A stretch of DNA of 64,000 nucleotides from Citrobacter amalonaticus (GCA_028994555.1 JARDVN010000001.1:4845446-4909445), one strand, 5' to 3'. Counted from the first letter of the stretch, positions 1 to 10,733 are shown. The notes: generated by a model not told the origin, from the letters alone. Numbers and translations are program-made.

Positions 1-13
1 TGGCTACCTCATG

Positions 14-69
14 GTCATTTTGACAATCCATAGTGTCATATTGACAGCGTTCATAACAGTCATTTTGAC
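14..69 (+). promoter_or_regulatory. three NorR enhancer sites upstream of norV
   Basis: Three copies of the inverted repeat GTCA-N3-TGAC lie at 14-24, 35-45 and 59-69, with spacers TTT, TAT and TTT. This matches the known NorR target, of which three copies are needed in E. coli for activation of norVW by the NO-bound enhancer-binding protein. The norR gene itself would lie to the left, outside the window. Confidence 0.93.
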
Positions 70-124
70 TACCATTTAATGAGTATTCACGCATAACAAC
101 ATGATTATCAATGAAATAAAAAAC

Positions 125-140
125 TGGCACGCAACCTGCA
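125..140 (+). promoter_or_regulatory. sigma54 promoter of norVW
   Basis: TGGCACGCAACCTGCA has the -24 GG at 126-127 and the -12 GC at 138-139, exactly ten bases apart. It sits 56 bp downstream of the last NorR site and about 49 bp before the norV start, so transcription should start near 151. NO-responsive control is inferred from this arrangement. Confidence 0.9.
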
Positions 141-188
141 CTAAGCAAGACAACGTATTTAAACCATGCTGAATTAATTGAGGTTGTT

Positions 189-1637
189 ATGTCTATTCTG
201 GTTAAAAATAATATACATTGGGTTGGCCAACGTGACTGGGAAGTGCGTGATTTCCACGGAACCGAATACAAAACGCTGCGCGGCAGCAGCTACAACAGCT
301 ATCTCATCCGCGAAGAAAAAAATATCCTGATCGATACCGTCGATCATAAATTCAGCCGTGAGTTTGTGCAGAACCTGCGTAATGAAATCGACCTCGCCGA
401 CATCGACTACATCATTATTAACCATGCGGAGGAAGATCACGCCGGGGCACTGACCGAACTGATGACGCAGATCCCGGATACCCCTATCTACTGTACCGCC
501 AACGCAATTGACTCGATTACTGGTCACCACCACCATCCGGAGTGGAATTTTAACGTCGTGAAAACCGGCGATACGCTGGACATTGGCAACGGCAAACAGT
601 TGATCTTCGTGGAAACCCCAATGCTGCACTGGCCGGACAGCATGATGACCTACATGACCGGCGACGCAGTGCTGTTCAGTAATGACGCCTTCGGTCAGCA
701 CTACTGCGATGAACGTCTGTTTAACGATGAAGTGGATCAAACCGAACTGTTCGAGCAGTGCCAGCGCTACTACGCCAATATCCTCACGCCATTCAGCCGT
801 CTGGTGACACCGAAAATTACTGAAATCCTCGGATTCAACCTGCCGGTGGATATGATTGCCACCTCACACGGCGTGGTCTGGCGCGATAATCCGACCCAGA
901 TTGTTGAGCTGTATCTGAAATGGGCGGCGGATTATCAAGAAGATCGCATCACAATCTTCTACGACACCATGTCCAATAACACCCGCATGATGGCGGATGC
1001 GATTGCGCAGGGAATTAACGAAGTCGACCCGAACGTGGCGGTGAAAATCTTTAACGTCGCCCGTAGTGATAAAAACGAAATCCTGACCAACGTTTTCCGC
1101 TCTAAAGGCGTGCTGGTCGGCACCTCCACCATGAACAACGTGATGATGCCGAAAATTGCCGGTCTGGTGGAAGAGATGACCGGGCTGCGTTTTCGTAACA
1201 AACGCGCCAGCGCTTTTGGCTCCCACGGCTGGAGCGGCGGAGCGGTTGACCGCTTATCCACCCGTTTACAGGACGCCGGTTTTGAGATGTCGCTCAGCCT
1301 GAAGGCCAAATGGCGTCCGGATCTGGATGCGCTGGAACTGTGCCGCCAGCACGGTCGGGACATTGCCCGTCAGTGGGCGCTCGCGCCGTTGCCGGAAGCG
1401 ACAGTGAAAGCGACAACCAAAGAAGAAGCATGCGCCTGCGCCGCCGCAGCGGCAGCCGACCTCGGCCCGAGCATGCAGTGCAGCGTATGCCAGTGGATTT
1501 ACGATCCGACAAAAGGTGAACCGTTGCAGGACGTCGCCCCAGGTACGCCGTGGAGCGACGTGCCGGACAACTTCCTGTGTCCGGAATGTTCGTTAGGCAA
1601 AGACGTCTTCGACGTGCTGGCTACGGAGGCAAAATGA
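189..1637 (+). CDS. norV: anaerobic nitric oxide reductase flavorubredoxin NorV
   Basis: Cytoplasmic enzyme that reduces NO to N2O under anaerobic conditions with electrons from NorW. The 482 residues (E. coli 479) show three domains: a metallo-beta-lactamase-like di-iron domain to about residue 250 with ligands H79, E81 and D83 in HAEEDHAG; a flavodoxin domain at about 254-393; and a C-terminal rubredoxin with CxxC pairs CSVC and CPEC. A short Ala-rich linker with extra Cys residues precedes the rubredoxin. The ATG follows an AGG at 181-183. The stop overlaps norW as ATGA, indicating translational coupling. Confidence 0.97.
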   Translation: MSILVKNNIHWVGQRDWEVRDFHGTEYKTLRGSSYNSYLIREEKNILIDTVDHKFSREFVQNLRNEIDLADIDYIIINHAEEDHAGALTELMTQIPDTPIYCTANAIDSITGHHHHPEWNFNVVKTGDTLDIGNGKQLIFVETPMLHWPDSMMTYMTGDAVLFSNDAFGQHYCDERLFNDEVDQTELFEQCQRYYANILTPFSRLVTPKITEILGFNLPVDMIATSHGVVWRDNPTQIVELYLKWAADYQEDRITIFYDTMSNNTRMMADAIAQGINEVDPNVAVKIFNVARSDKNEILTNVFRSKGVLVGTSTMNNVMMPKIAGLVEEMTGLRFRNKRASAFGSHGWSGGAVDRLSTRLQDAGFEMSLSLKAKWRPDLDALELCRQHGRDIARQWALAPLPEATVKATTKEEACACAAAAAADLGPSMQCSVCQWIYDPTKGEPLQDVAPGTPWSDVPDNFLCPECSLGKDVFDVLATEAK

Positions 1638-2767
1638 GCCGGGGAATCGTCATCATTGGTTCGGGCTTCGCCGCCCGCCAGTTAGTCAAAAACATTCGTA
1701 AACAGGATGCGGATATCCCGTTAACCCTGATTGCGGCTGACAGCATGGATGAGTACAACAAGCCCGATCTCAGTCATGTGATAAGCCAGGGGCTGCACGC
1801 CGACGATCTCAGCCGTCAGTCGGCGGGAGAGTTTGCTGAACAGTTCAATCTGCGTCTGTTTCCTCATACCTGGGTCACCGACATTGATGCCGATGCCCAC
1901 GTGCTGAAAAGCCAGGACAAGCAGTGGCAGTACGACAAACTGGTGCTGGCTACGGGCGCTGCGGCCTTTGTTCCTCCAATAGCAGGACGTGAGTTAATGC
2001 TCACATTGAACAGCCAGCAGGAATATCGCGCCTGCGAAACGCAACTGCGCGATGCCCAACGGGTGCTGATTGTCGGCGGCGGGTTGATTGGAACTGAACT
2101 GGCGATGGATTTCTGCCGCGCAGGTAAAGCGGTCACGCTGATAGATAACGCCGCCAGCCTGCTCGCCTCGCTGATGCCACCGGAAGTGAGCAGTCGCTTA
2201 CAGCATCGTCTTACCGATATGGGCGTACACCTGTTGCTGAAATCACAGTTACAAGGGCTGGAGAAAACCGCATCAGGAATTCGCGCCACCTTTGATCGCC
2301 AACGCAGCATTGAGGTTGATGCGGTGATTGCCGCCACGGGTCTGCGCCCGGAAACGGCGCTGGCACGTCGCGCCGGTTTAACCCTCAACCGCGGCGTTTG
2401 CGTCGACAGCTACCTGCAAACCAGCCACCCGGATATTTATGCGCTTGGCGACTGCGCGGAGATCAACGGTCAGGTGCTACCGTTCCTGCAGCCCATTCAG
2501 CTCAGCGCGATGTATCTGGCGAAAAATCTGCTCGGCGGCAACACGCCGCTGAAGCTGCCTGCCATGTTAGTCAAAATCAAAACGCCGGAATTGCCGCTGC
2601 ATCTGGCAGGGGAAACCCAGCGTCGCGATCTGAACTGGCACATTGCCGCAGAATCTGACGGCATGGTGGCCAAAGGGATAAACGGAGAAGGTCAGCTCTG
2701 CGCCTTCGTGGTCAGCGAAGACCGGATGAAGGAGGCTTTCGCCCTGCTTAAAACGTTGCCCCTGTAG
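1634..2767 (+). CDS. norW: NADH:flavorubredoxin reductase NorW
   Basis: FAD-dependent pyridine-nucleotide-disulfide oxidoreductase family protein that passes electrons from NADH to the rubredoxin domain of NorV. The start at the ATG overlapping the norV stop gives 377 residues, the family length; a longer in-frame extension begins inside norV and is not used. The N-terminal dinucleotide motif GSGFAA binds FAD, the second one [11 protein letters not shown] binds NADH, and ALGDCAE is the usual C-terminal FAD-contact motif. It is second gene of a two-gene operon ending at the terminator near 2880. Confidence 0.96.
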   Translation: MSRGIVIIGSGFAARQLVKNIRKQDADIPLTLIAADSMDEYNKPDLSHVISQGLHADDLSRQSAGEFAEQFNLRLFPHTWVTDIDADAHVLKSQDKQWQYDKLVLATGAAAFVPPIAGRELMLTLNSQQEYRACETQLRDAQRVLIVGGGLIGTELAMDFCRAGKAVTLIDNAASLLASLMPPEVSSRLQHRLTDMGVHLLLKSQLQGLEKTASGIRATFDRQRSIEVDAVIAATGLRPETALARRAGLTLNRGVCVDSYLQTSHPDIYALGDCAEINGQVLPFLQPIQLSAMYLAKNLLGGNTPLKLPAMLVKIKTPELPLHLAGETQRRDLNWHIAAESDGMVAKGINGEGQLCAFVVSEDRMKEAFALLKTLPL

Positions 2768-2803
2768 GCCGGAGAAGACGCTCTGCGTCGACATCCGGCG
2801 ATA
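2765..2803. repeat. REP-like palindromic element after norW
   Basis: Imperfect palindrome with GCCGGAGAAGACGC on one arm and GCGTCGACATCCGGC on the other, typical of enterobacterial REP/BIME elements at the 3' ends of operons. Confidence 0.7.
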
Positions 2804-2859
2804 TCACCACTGATTGATTAACCTCACGCACACGGAAGTGCGATATTGCTTGTCGTTTC

Positions 2860-2885
2860 GCCCCGCCTGCCCCGGGGCTTTTTTT
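2860..2885 (+). terminator. rho-independent terminator of norVW
   Basis: GCCCCG (2860-2865), a 7-base loop and CGGGGC (2873-2878) are followed by seven T (2879-2885). It separates norVW from the inserted Rhs gene. Confidence 0.8.
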
Positions 2886-3002
2886 ATGCTCCCGCCTAAA
2901 CGTTTTCCGAATCCGGGCTATATTGCTCTCCCCTCGCAGTTTTTTTCCCTGATGCCGACTTAAGGTAATCCTTCTGATTTTTATGCAAAAAAGGAACTGA
3001 GC

Positions 3003-6000
3003 ATGAGCGGAAAACCAGCGGCGCGTCTGGGCGATATGACGCAGACGGGCGGTAGCATTGTCCAGGGTTCGGCGGGCGTGATGATTGGCGCGCCAACAGG
3101 CGTGGCCTGCTCGGTCTGCCCGGGGGGGCATGACTTCCGGTAACCCGGTCAACCCGTTGCTGGGTGCCAAAGTCCTGCCCGGTGAAACCGATATCGCCCT
3201 GCCCGGTCCGTTACCGTTTGTGCTCTCCAGAACCTACAGCAGTTACCGGACGAAAACGCCTGCCCCGGTGAGCATCTTCGGCCCCGGCTGGAAAGCCCCC
3301 TTCGATATCCGCTTACAAATCCGCGATGAGGAACTTATCCTCAACGACAACGGCGGGCGCAGCATTCACTTCGAGCCGCTGTTTCCCGGTGAAACCGCCT
3401 TCAGTCGCAGCGAACGATTCTGGCTGGCGCGCGGTGGCGTGCTGAAACTGCATGAAAGCAATGCATTGCATGTGCTGTGGCAGGCCCTGCCGGAAGACCT
3501 GCGCTTAAGCCCGCATCTTTATCTGGCGACCAGCAGCGCACAGGGGCCGTGGTGGATACTCGGCTGGCCTGAGCGCGTACCGGGAGCGGATGAGATGCTG
3601 CCCGCCCCGCTGCCGCCGTACCGGGTGCTGACCGGACTGACTGACCGTTTCGGGCGCACACAAACCTTTCACCGGGACGCAGACGGGGAATTTGCCGGGA
3701 ATATCACGGCTGTCACCGACGGCGCAGGCCGCCGCTTCCGGCTGGCGCTGACCACGCAGGCGCAGCGGGCAGAGGCGGCGCGTAAACAGGCGGTCTCCTC
3801 CGGCGCCAGGGCGCCGGAATACCCGCAGACGATGCCGGTCTCCGGCTATGGCGCAGACCGCGGCATTCGCCTTGAGGCCGTGTGGCTGGCACACGACCCG
3901 GAATACCCGGAAAATCTTCCCGTGCGGCCCCTGGCCCGCTATGCGTACACCCCGCGCGGCGAGCTGTCGGCGGTGTATGACCGCAGCGGCATGCAGGTCC
4001 GGCACTTCACGTATGACGATAAACACCCGGGACGCATGACGGCGCACCAGTACGCCGGACGGCCCCGGACCACCTACCGCTATGATGCGGCTGGCCGTGT
4101 GGTGGAGCAGCACAATCCGGCCGGGCTGAGCTACACGTATGAGTATGAGAAAAATGCCGTCACCATCACCGACAGCCTGAACCGCCGGGAGGTGCTGCAC
4201 ACTGAAGGTGAAGGCGGGCTGAAACGGGTGGTGAAAAAGCGTCATGCCGACGGAAGTGAAACCCTCAGCGGGTACAACATTCTGGGCTGGCTCACCGCGC
4301 AGACCGATGCGGCAGGCCGGAAAACCGAATACCGGTACAGCATCGCTTCCGGTAATGTCACAGAAATTGTCACCCCTGATGGCAGGTCAGTCAGCTTCAG
4401 TTACAACGACCAGCGCCAGCTTATCGCCACCACCGGCACTGACGGCCTGCGCAGTCAGCAGACGTTTGATGCTTCGGGTCGCCTGACGCAGGAGAAATCC
4501 CGCCACGGCGATGTGACCCGTTATGTTTATGATGACCCGCACAGCGAATACCCGTCCGCCACCGAAGACGCCACCGGCAGCCGCAAACTGATGACGTGGA
4601 ATCGCTACGGGCAGTTGCTCACCTTCACTGACTGCTCAGGCTACGAAACCCGTTACGAATATGACCGCTTCGGGCAGGTCACGGCCCTCCATCAGGAAGA
4701 AGGACTCAGTCAGTACCGCACTTACGATGACCGGGGCAGACTTGTCTGCCAGAAAAATGCACAGGGCCGTGAGACCCGCTATGAGTACAGCATCGCAGGT
4801 GACCTGACGGCGGTGATATCCCCGGACGGCGTACGCACGGAGACGCAGTATGATGCAGCAGGACGGGTACTCATCTCCACCACTGGCGGCCTGATGCGGC
4901 AGATGGCATACGATGCCGCAGGTCGTGTGACGCAACTGACCAACGAGAACGGCAGCCACACCATCTTCGCTTATGACCTGCTGGACCGGCTGGTACAGGA
5001 AACGGGTTTTGACGGCAGGACGCAGCGTTATCAGTACGGTATTACCGGGCAGCTTATCCGCAGTGAAGACGAAAGCCTCGTCACCCTCTGGCATTACGAT
5101 GCGTCCGACCGTCTGACGCGCCGTACCGTCAATGATAAGCCGGCGGAACAGTGGACCTACAACGAGCGCGGCTGGCTGACCGAAGTCAGCCATCTCAGCG
5201 ATGGCCACCGCGTCGCCGTGCAGTATGAGTATGATAAACAGGGACGGATGCGCCAGGAGCGCCAGACGGTCCATAACCCGGAAACGAATGACCTGCCCTG
5301 GCAACACGAAACCCGGCACGATTACAGCGATAAGGGGCTGCCGGACCGCGTGACGCCGGACGCCCTCCCCCCCGGTGGCGTGGCTGACCTACGGCAGCGG
5401 TTATCTGGCAGGAATGAAACTCGGCGAAACACCGCTGGTTGAGTTCACCCGCGACCGCCTGCACCGGGAAACGCAGCGCCGCTTTGGTAACTATGAAATG
5501 ACCACGGCATACACGCCGGGCGGTCAGCTACAGAGCCACCACCTCAATATTCTTCAGCTTAATCGCGACTACACCTGGAATACCGGCGGGCAGCTGGTTC
5601 GCATCAGCGGACAGCATGAGCAGCGGGATTATCAGTACGGTGACGCCGGGCGGTTGCTCGGCACACACATTCAGTCGCTCCACCACGACCTGGCGCAGTG
5701 GACGTTCACCGACCCGGCGGGCAACCGGATAGCCGCGCGGGATAAGTATCCGATGCTGCCGGAACGCTTCCCGGATAACCGCATCAGCCAGGATGTGGAG
5801 AACTTTTACCATTATGACGAACACGGCAGGCTGACGGAGAAAGACGAGCGCCGGATACACCCGCACGGCAGCCTGTCGCATCATTATGAGTATGATAACC
5901 AGCACCGGCTGGCGCACTACCGCCTGATGCAGGCAGGCAACGTGCTGACGGAAAGCCGTTATCTTTACGACCCACTGGGCCGCCGCGTCAGTAAACGGGT

Positions 6001-7138
6001 GTGGGCATGTACGGTATATCACGATGGCTCGTGTTCACAGCCGGCGCTGCAGGAAACCGTGTGGTACGGCCAGGACGGCGATAAACTGACCACCACGCAG
6101 ACGGACAAAACCCGCATCCAGACGGTGTACCTGCCGGGGGAGTTTCACCCCGCTCATCCGTATTGAAACGGCAACCGCAGAGCTGGCAAAAGCAGTACGT
6201 CGCACGCTGGCCGAGAAATTTCAGCAGGAAGCAAACGTGACCTTCCCGCCAGAACTGGTGGCGATGGTGGATAATCTGGAAGCAGAACTACAGCGCGGGG
6301 AACTCAGCGAAGCCAGCCGGGCGTGGCTGGCACAGTGCGGCCTGACGCCGGCGCAGATACAAAACCAGACAGAGCCGGAATATATGCCGGAACGTAAAAT
6401 CCACCTGTACCACTGCGACCACCGGGGGCTGCCGCTGGCACTGATTGACATTAACGGACGGGTTGCATGGCGCGCAGAATTTGATGAATGGGGAAATATG
6501 CTGCGGGAAGATAACCCGCATAACCTGGAACAGCTCATCCGCCTGCCGGGCCAGCAGTATGATAAAGAGACAGGACTGTACTATAACCGGCACCGTTACT
6601 ACGACCCGTTACAGGGAAGGTATATCACGCAGGACCCGATAGGGTTGATGGGGGGGATGGAATCAATATATTTATCCATTAGATCCAGTTAGTTACATAG
6701 ATCCATTGGGGTTAGATCAATTTTTATTTTCAAATGCGGATGAGGCCGGATTATTTGCTATAAAAATGTGCAACGCTGATTCAATTGAAAATAATCAAGA
6801 ATATGGTGGTTTGATATGCAAAAAAGGATAAGAACTATTTTTATACTGGTCCTCTAAAAGGCAGTTTAGCAGGGGTGAACCCATACAAAGCAGCTTGTCC
6901 TGACGACTCGAAAAGGGTTGGTGTATATCATACGCATGGATATTTTTCTGATACAAAAGGAAATAAGGTTTTAAAGGAAAATGATGCTTATGATAGCTTA
7001 CATTTTTCACCGAAAGATAAAGGTAGCGCTGATTTTTATGCTAAAGGAGAAAAAGAGTATTCAAGTTATCTGGGGACACCAGAGAATACCTATCTTAAAT
7101 ACAGCCCAAAAACCAAGAAAGTCTCTGAGATGAAATAG
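3003..7138 (+). CDS. Rhs family polymorphic toxin with JAMM-like C-terminal domain (frame interrupted by 5 suspected errors)
   Basis: After removing one base from each of five mononucleotide runs (G7 3122-3128, C7 5367-5373, G5 6136-6140, G7 6650-6656, A6 6820-6825) one ORF of 1376 codons reads from ATG 3003 to TAG 7138. Residues 1-43 are the PAAR-like N-terminus of E. coli Rhs proteins ([12 protein letters not shown]). Then follow the Rhs core with many YD repeats (RYDAAGR, YEYD) and the core end DPIGL..DPLGL at about 1232-1236. The last 140 residues form an AT-rich, unrelated tip with E1265 in EYGG, H1308-T-H1310 in YHTHG, and S1334-x2-D1337, an arrangement like the JAMM metallopeptidase site and like DUF4329 proteins (from memory). 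Such proteins are usually type VI secretion or contact-delivered effectors; no VgrG or secretion genes are in the window. The promoter is unknown. Confidence 0.85.
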
Positions 7139-7139
7139 T

Positions 7140-7442
7140 ATGAAATTTTTTGTTTTTATTTTCATGCTATGCACAATATGCAGTGCTTTTGGAGAGGATG
7201 TGATTTATTTAACAGGCAGAGAACAATCATCCTTAAAAATTGTATCTAATTGCTTGCCAGATAATGAGTCGTTTGAAAGTTATAATGCAAGTATTGAAGA
7301 TACAAAAGAGTTTATTGAGATCATTTTTTTCAAATCTGATGGAAATATGTATAGCCAAGGTGGAGGTGGTAAAATGTATGTTTATCATGTTGATTTAAAA
7401 AATAAAACATGTGTTTTAGTAAGAAAAACGTTAATGAAATAA
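7140..7442 (+). CDS. candidate immunity protein for the Rhs tip, secreted
   Basis: A 100-residue protein that starts two bases after the Rhs stop codon and shares its AT-rich composition. Residues 1-18 look like a Sec signal peptide (MKFF, hydrophobic core, then SAFG before ED), so the mature protein of about 80 residues is probably periplasmic, with two cysteines (CLPD and KTCVL) that could form a disulfide. I recognise no family. Position directly behind a variable Rhs tip is the usual place of the cognate immunity gene; that role is inferred. A periplasmic location would imply a toxin that acts in or passes through the periplasm. Confidence 0.6.
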   Translation: MKFFVFIFMLCTICSAFGEDVIYLTGREQSSLKIVSNCLPDNESFESYNASIEDTKEFIEIIFFKSDGNMYSQGGGGKMYVYHVDLKNKTCVLVRKTLMK

Positions 7443-7698
7443 TTTAAGTGTATAGTAAAAATATTGGGTCATGCCTTTAACCGTTACAGCAGAGTGGCGG
7501 CACTGGACAGGCTATAGGGAGAACTGAGGCGCAATGCGGTGTCTACAATGGCAATCGTGGCGCCGATTTAATTCATCATTATCACTAAATTGGCATCACG
7601 ACCCTATATCACGCCAACCAGTCCCGCATAGAGAACCACAGCACCACAACTCACTGCGAACACAACTGTTTAGTTGACCCTATCATCACAAAGAATAA
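7443..7698. other. 256-bp spacer between Rhs locus and hypF with possible gene remnants
   Basis: No intact gene. On the plus strand a short open stretch from about 7482 to a TAA near 7588 reads QSGGTGQAIGRTEAQCGVYN. On the minus strand, stop-interrupted pieces such as VVFAVSCGAVVLYAGLVGVI and IGATIAIVDTALRLSS look like fragments of a hydrophobic protein. Either could be debris from an earlier insertion; neither is identified. Confidence 0.3.
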
Positions 7699-9940
7699 TT
7701 AAGTTGGCGTCCCACGCGCCGCAGCAATCACCGCCTGTCCCAGCGACAGTCCGCCGTCGCCGGCCGGTAACTGTTGCGGAAACAGCAGCGTGAAATCGGC
7801 CAGATAATGCGCCAGACGCGCCGATAAAAGCCGGTTATGCATTACACCGCCGCTGAAGACTAACGTTGTGATCCCGCGTGCGGTGGCCTGCTCGCGCAGC
7901 ATCGCGGCAAACCCTTGCGCCAGCGCATCATGAAACGCCCATGCGCGTTCGACGGGCGTTGCCGGCCAGTTCAGCCACTGCGACCAGAAGGTTGCCAGGT
8001 CCAGTTGGTTCCCCGTCAAGGGAAGCGTAACCGGATGTTTAAAACCCGCGCATTGCGACGCCAGCGCCTCAAGTGCGCAGGCAGCCTCCCCCTTCATAGC
8101 TGAGCGATTCTGGCGCACAGTTCAGCGCTGCGGCAACCGCATCGAACAGACGCCCACAGGAGGAGGCCAGCGGTGCGTTAATTCCGCGCTCAATCGCGCG
8201 TGCCAGCACGTTCCAGTTCTGCCGCTGTACGCTGGCCGTTTCCGGATAACGCTGCCAGTCCGGTACGAAACGCAGACACTGCGCTAACAGATTACGCCAG
8301 GGCTGCTTCGCGGCGAGATCGCCACCGGCAAGCGCCACGGCGGGCAGTCCGCCAAGATGTTCACACTCACGGTAATTCACCCGCAGGCATTCTCCGCCCC
8401 ATAGTGCCCCCCGCGTCACCCATTCCGATACCATCCAGCGTCAGGGCGATGACATCGCCGCCGTCCAGCGGCCAGCCGTGCTCGGCAAGGCACGCCGCGG
8501 CATGGGCATGATGATGCAACACAATCTCCGTCGGCAGGTTCATTTCGCTCGCCCACTGGCTGGAAACATAGCCCGGATGAGCGTCATGAACGATGCGTTG
8601 CGGCGTGAAATCATAGATGTTCTGGATTAGCCGCAGCGCCTCACGCCACTGATTCTGAATCCCGTCATCGCTGAGATCGCCAAGATGCTGGCTGATCACC
8701 GCCTGCTTGCCGCGCACCAGGCAGAAGGTGTTTTTCAGATCCGCCCCCCAGACACAGCATCGGTGGCACATTCTCAAATCCCGGCGGCAGCGCCAGCGCA
8801 TCCGGGACAAATCCCCGCGAGCGACGCAGCATTTCACCGCTTTCACGCACCACCGAATCGTCCATTCGCTGCACGATATCGCGATTGTGCAGCAGGAAAC
8901 CGTCAGCAATCCCCTGCAAATCATCGAACGCCTGTTCGTTGCTGATGGCCGGCGGTTTACCGCTGAGATTACCCGAAGTCATCACCAGCGGGCGCTTCAG
9001 TTCCTGGAGCAGCAGATGCTGGAGCGGATTGGCGGGAAGCATCACGCCCACCTCCGCAAGCCCGGGCGCAATGCCGTCACACAGCGAGGCAACATGCTGT
9101 TTATCGACCAGCACAATCGGCGCAGCGGGCGTTTTCAGCAGTCGGACAGCCGCATCCGGCAGGCCCGACGTATCCGGCAGCATGACCGCCAGCGGTTTTG
9201 TCGGACGACGCTTACGCGCACGAAGCATTGCCACCGCAGCACCGTTTCGCGCATCGCAGGCCAGATGAAACCCGCCGATCCCCTTAACGGCAACAATGCC
9301 CCCGGCCTTCAGCATCTCAACCGCAGCCTGCAATGCCGTCTCTTTTTCCGCCTGGTGTTCGCCGCTCAGCCAGCGCAGATGCGGACCACACGCCGGGCAG
9401 GCCACCGGCTGGGCGTGAAAACGTCTGTCATACGGATCGCGATACTCGCTGTCGCATTGCAGGCAGAGCGGAAATGATGCCATTACGGTAAACGGACGAT
9501 CGTAGGGCATCGCCCGGATAATGGTAAAACGCGGGCCACAATGGGTACAGTTGATAAAGGGGTAACGATAACGACGCTCACCGGGCGTATTCATTTCGGC
9601 AAGACATTCCGGGCACGTCGCGGCATCGGGCACTATTTGGGTGTTCATCGTGCCGCCCGCACTCTGACGAATGCTGAACTCCGCGGGCGGCTGCGCCCAG
9701 CGAAAAGGCTCGCTTTCTACGCTGTCGATACGCGCTAATGGCGGACAATGGGCATGCAGTTCATTGATAAACAGCGCGGGATCTTCCAGCAATCGCACCA
9801 CCACGCCATCGCCGTCATTACAGACGTCGCCATGCAACTGAAGCTGCTGTGCCAGCTGCCAGACGAAAGGACGAAAGCCGACGCCCTGAACTTTGCCGCG
9901 AATACGGAGCTGTACGCCGGAGGGGGGTATTTGTTGCCAT
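7699..9940 (-). CDS. hypF: hydrogenase maturation carbamoyltransferase HypF (frame interrupted by 4 suspected errors)
   Basis: HypF makes the carbamoyl group from carbamoyl phosphate and transfers it to HypE for the CN ligands of the NiFe site. Removing one base from C5 8088-8092, C6 8407-8412, C6 8744-8749 and G6 9922-9927 gives 745 residues (E. coli 750) from the ATG at 9938-9940. The order is acylphosphatase domain, two zinc-finger segments (CPEC..CTHC; CLQC..CPAC), YrdC-like domain, then Kae1-like domain with HHHAHAAA and [10 protein letters not shown]. It is downstream of hydN on the same strand. All four breaks are +1 in runs, so loss of function is unlikely. Confidence 0.93.
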
Positions 9941-9962
9941 TACATCATTCTCGCCATCATCA

Positions 9963-9997
9963 TTCCCGGAAATGTATTTTACGAAAATTTCCGGGAA
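9963..9997. other. perfect hairpin in the hydN-hypF spacer
   Basis: TTCCCGGAAAT (9963-9973) and ATTTCCGGGAA (9987-9997) are perfect 11-bp inverted arms with a 13-base loop. There is no adjacent T run, so it is more likely an RNA stability or processing element, or a partial terminator, within the hydN-hypF transcript. Confidence 0.55.
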
Positions 9998-10043
9998 TTC
10001 CCTTGATGCCAGCGCGTTTCCTGAGTGATTTTTGCGGCAGGAA

Positions 10044-10589
10044 TCAGAAAAGCAAAGACGCGGAAGAATCCAGCGCCGCGCGACGACGCTTTTCTGCGCT
10101 GAGTTGCTCAAGCTTATTACGGTCAACGCAAATCAGGGCGTGCGTCGGGCAGGCTTCCATACAGGCCGGACCGGCATCGCGGTGATAACAGAGATCGCAC
10201 TTGTTGGCTTCCGCTTTTTCCGCCCGTACGTTCAGACCCGCACCGCTGTTACGCACAACCGGACGCACCACGACTTCCATAGCGCCATACGGGCAGGCCA
10301 CCACGCAGGTTTTGCAGCCAATACAGCGTTCCTGCATTACATGTACGAAGCCTTTATCGCGGCTGATGGCACCGTTCGGACAGACGTTGGCACACGGCGC
10401 GTCTTCGCACTGGCGGCACAGCGTCGCCGTCGAGACGTTAACACCTTTGATCACATGAATACGGGGTAAAAAGGTTTCAGGGGTCAGTGACGCACAGTCC
10501 TGGTGTTCCTGATGGGAGACCACGCAGGCCACTTCACAGGTACGGCAACCAATGCACTTATTGGCGTCTGCAATGATGAAACGGTTCAT
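10044..10589 (-). CDS. hydN: electron-transfer ferredoxin-like protein HydN
   Basis: Four-cluster [4Fe-4S] protein associated with formate dehydrogenase H activity. The start MNRFIIADA at 10587-10589 has GGAG upstream; a longer in-frame version is rejected. The 181 residues (E. coli 175) contain ferredoxin motifs in order: CIGCRTCEVAC, CRQCEDAPCANVC, CIGCKTCVVAC and CDLCYHRDAGPACMEAC. It is related to HycB. It precedes hypF on the same strand, and an FhlA-dependent sigma54 promoter is expected upstream, as in E. coli. Confidence 0.95.
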   Translation of the reverse strand: MNRFIIADANKCIGCRTCEVACVVSHQEHQDCASLTPETFLPRIHVIKGVNVSTATLCRQCEDAPCANVCPNGAISRDKGFVHVMQERCIGCKTCVVACPYGAMEVVVRPVVRNSGAGLNVRAEKAEANKCDLCYHRDAGPACMEACPTHALICVDRNKLEQLSAEKRRRAALDSSASLLF

Positions 10590-10625
10590 CAAATTCTCCA
10601 GCAATAACGGATAATGTGCCGAAGC

Positions 10626-10643
10626 ATTCACGAATCATGCCAG
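10626..10643 (-). promoter_or_regulatory. probable sigma54 promoter of hydN-hypF with a non-canonical -12
   Basis: On the minus strand CTGGCATGATTCGTGAATGC places GG at 10641-10640. Ten bases further is GA (10629-10628) instead of GC, and a GC occurs only at 14 bases (10625-10624). The -24 half is identical to that of the hycA promoter. Function at this locus is inferred from E. coli. Confidence 0.5.
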
Positions 10644-10696
10644 TTTTTATCTAACTGTAATTTAAAGATATTCTAAAACAAAGGACGACGATTTCG

Positions 10697-10724
10697 GTGT
10701 CATCGTCACGAATGACGATGACAC
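10697..10724. promoter_or_regulatory. perfect 12-bp inverted repeat, candidate FhlA site or terminator
   Basis: GTGTCATCGTCA (10697-10708), CGAA, TGACGATGACAC (10713-10724). It lies 54 bp upstream of the hydN -24 element and just past the ascG stop, and resembles the GTCATCATCGTCATTGAC region between hycA and hypA. It could be the FhlA upstream activating site, an ascG terminator hairpin, or both. Confidence 0.45.
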
Positions 10725-10733
10725 GTGACAATT

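Noticed and set aside
1..188. norR fragment
   Set aside because: The region shows only NorR sites and a promoter; no reading frame of norR enters the window.
3122..7138. Rhs gene as a decayed pseudogene in six fragments
   Set aside because: All five breaks are +1 in homopolymers, the type seen in essential genes of the same record, and the corrected frame is exact from PAAR-like start to tip.
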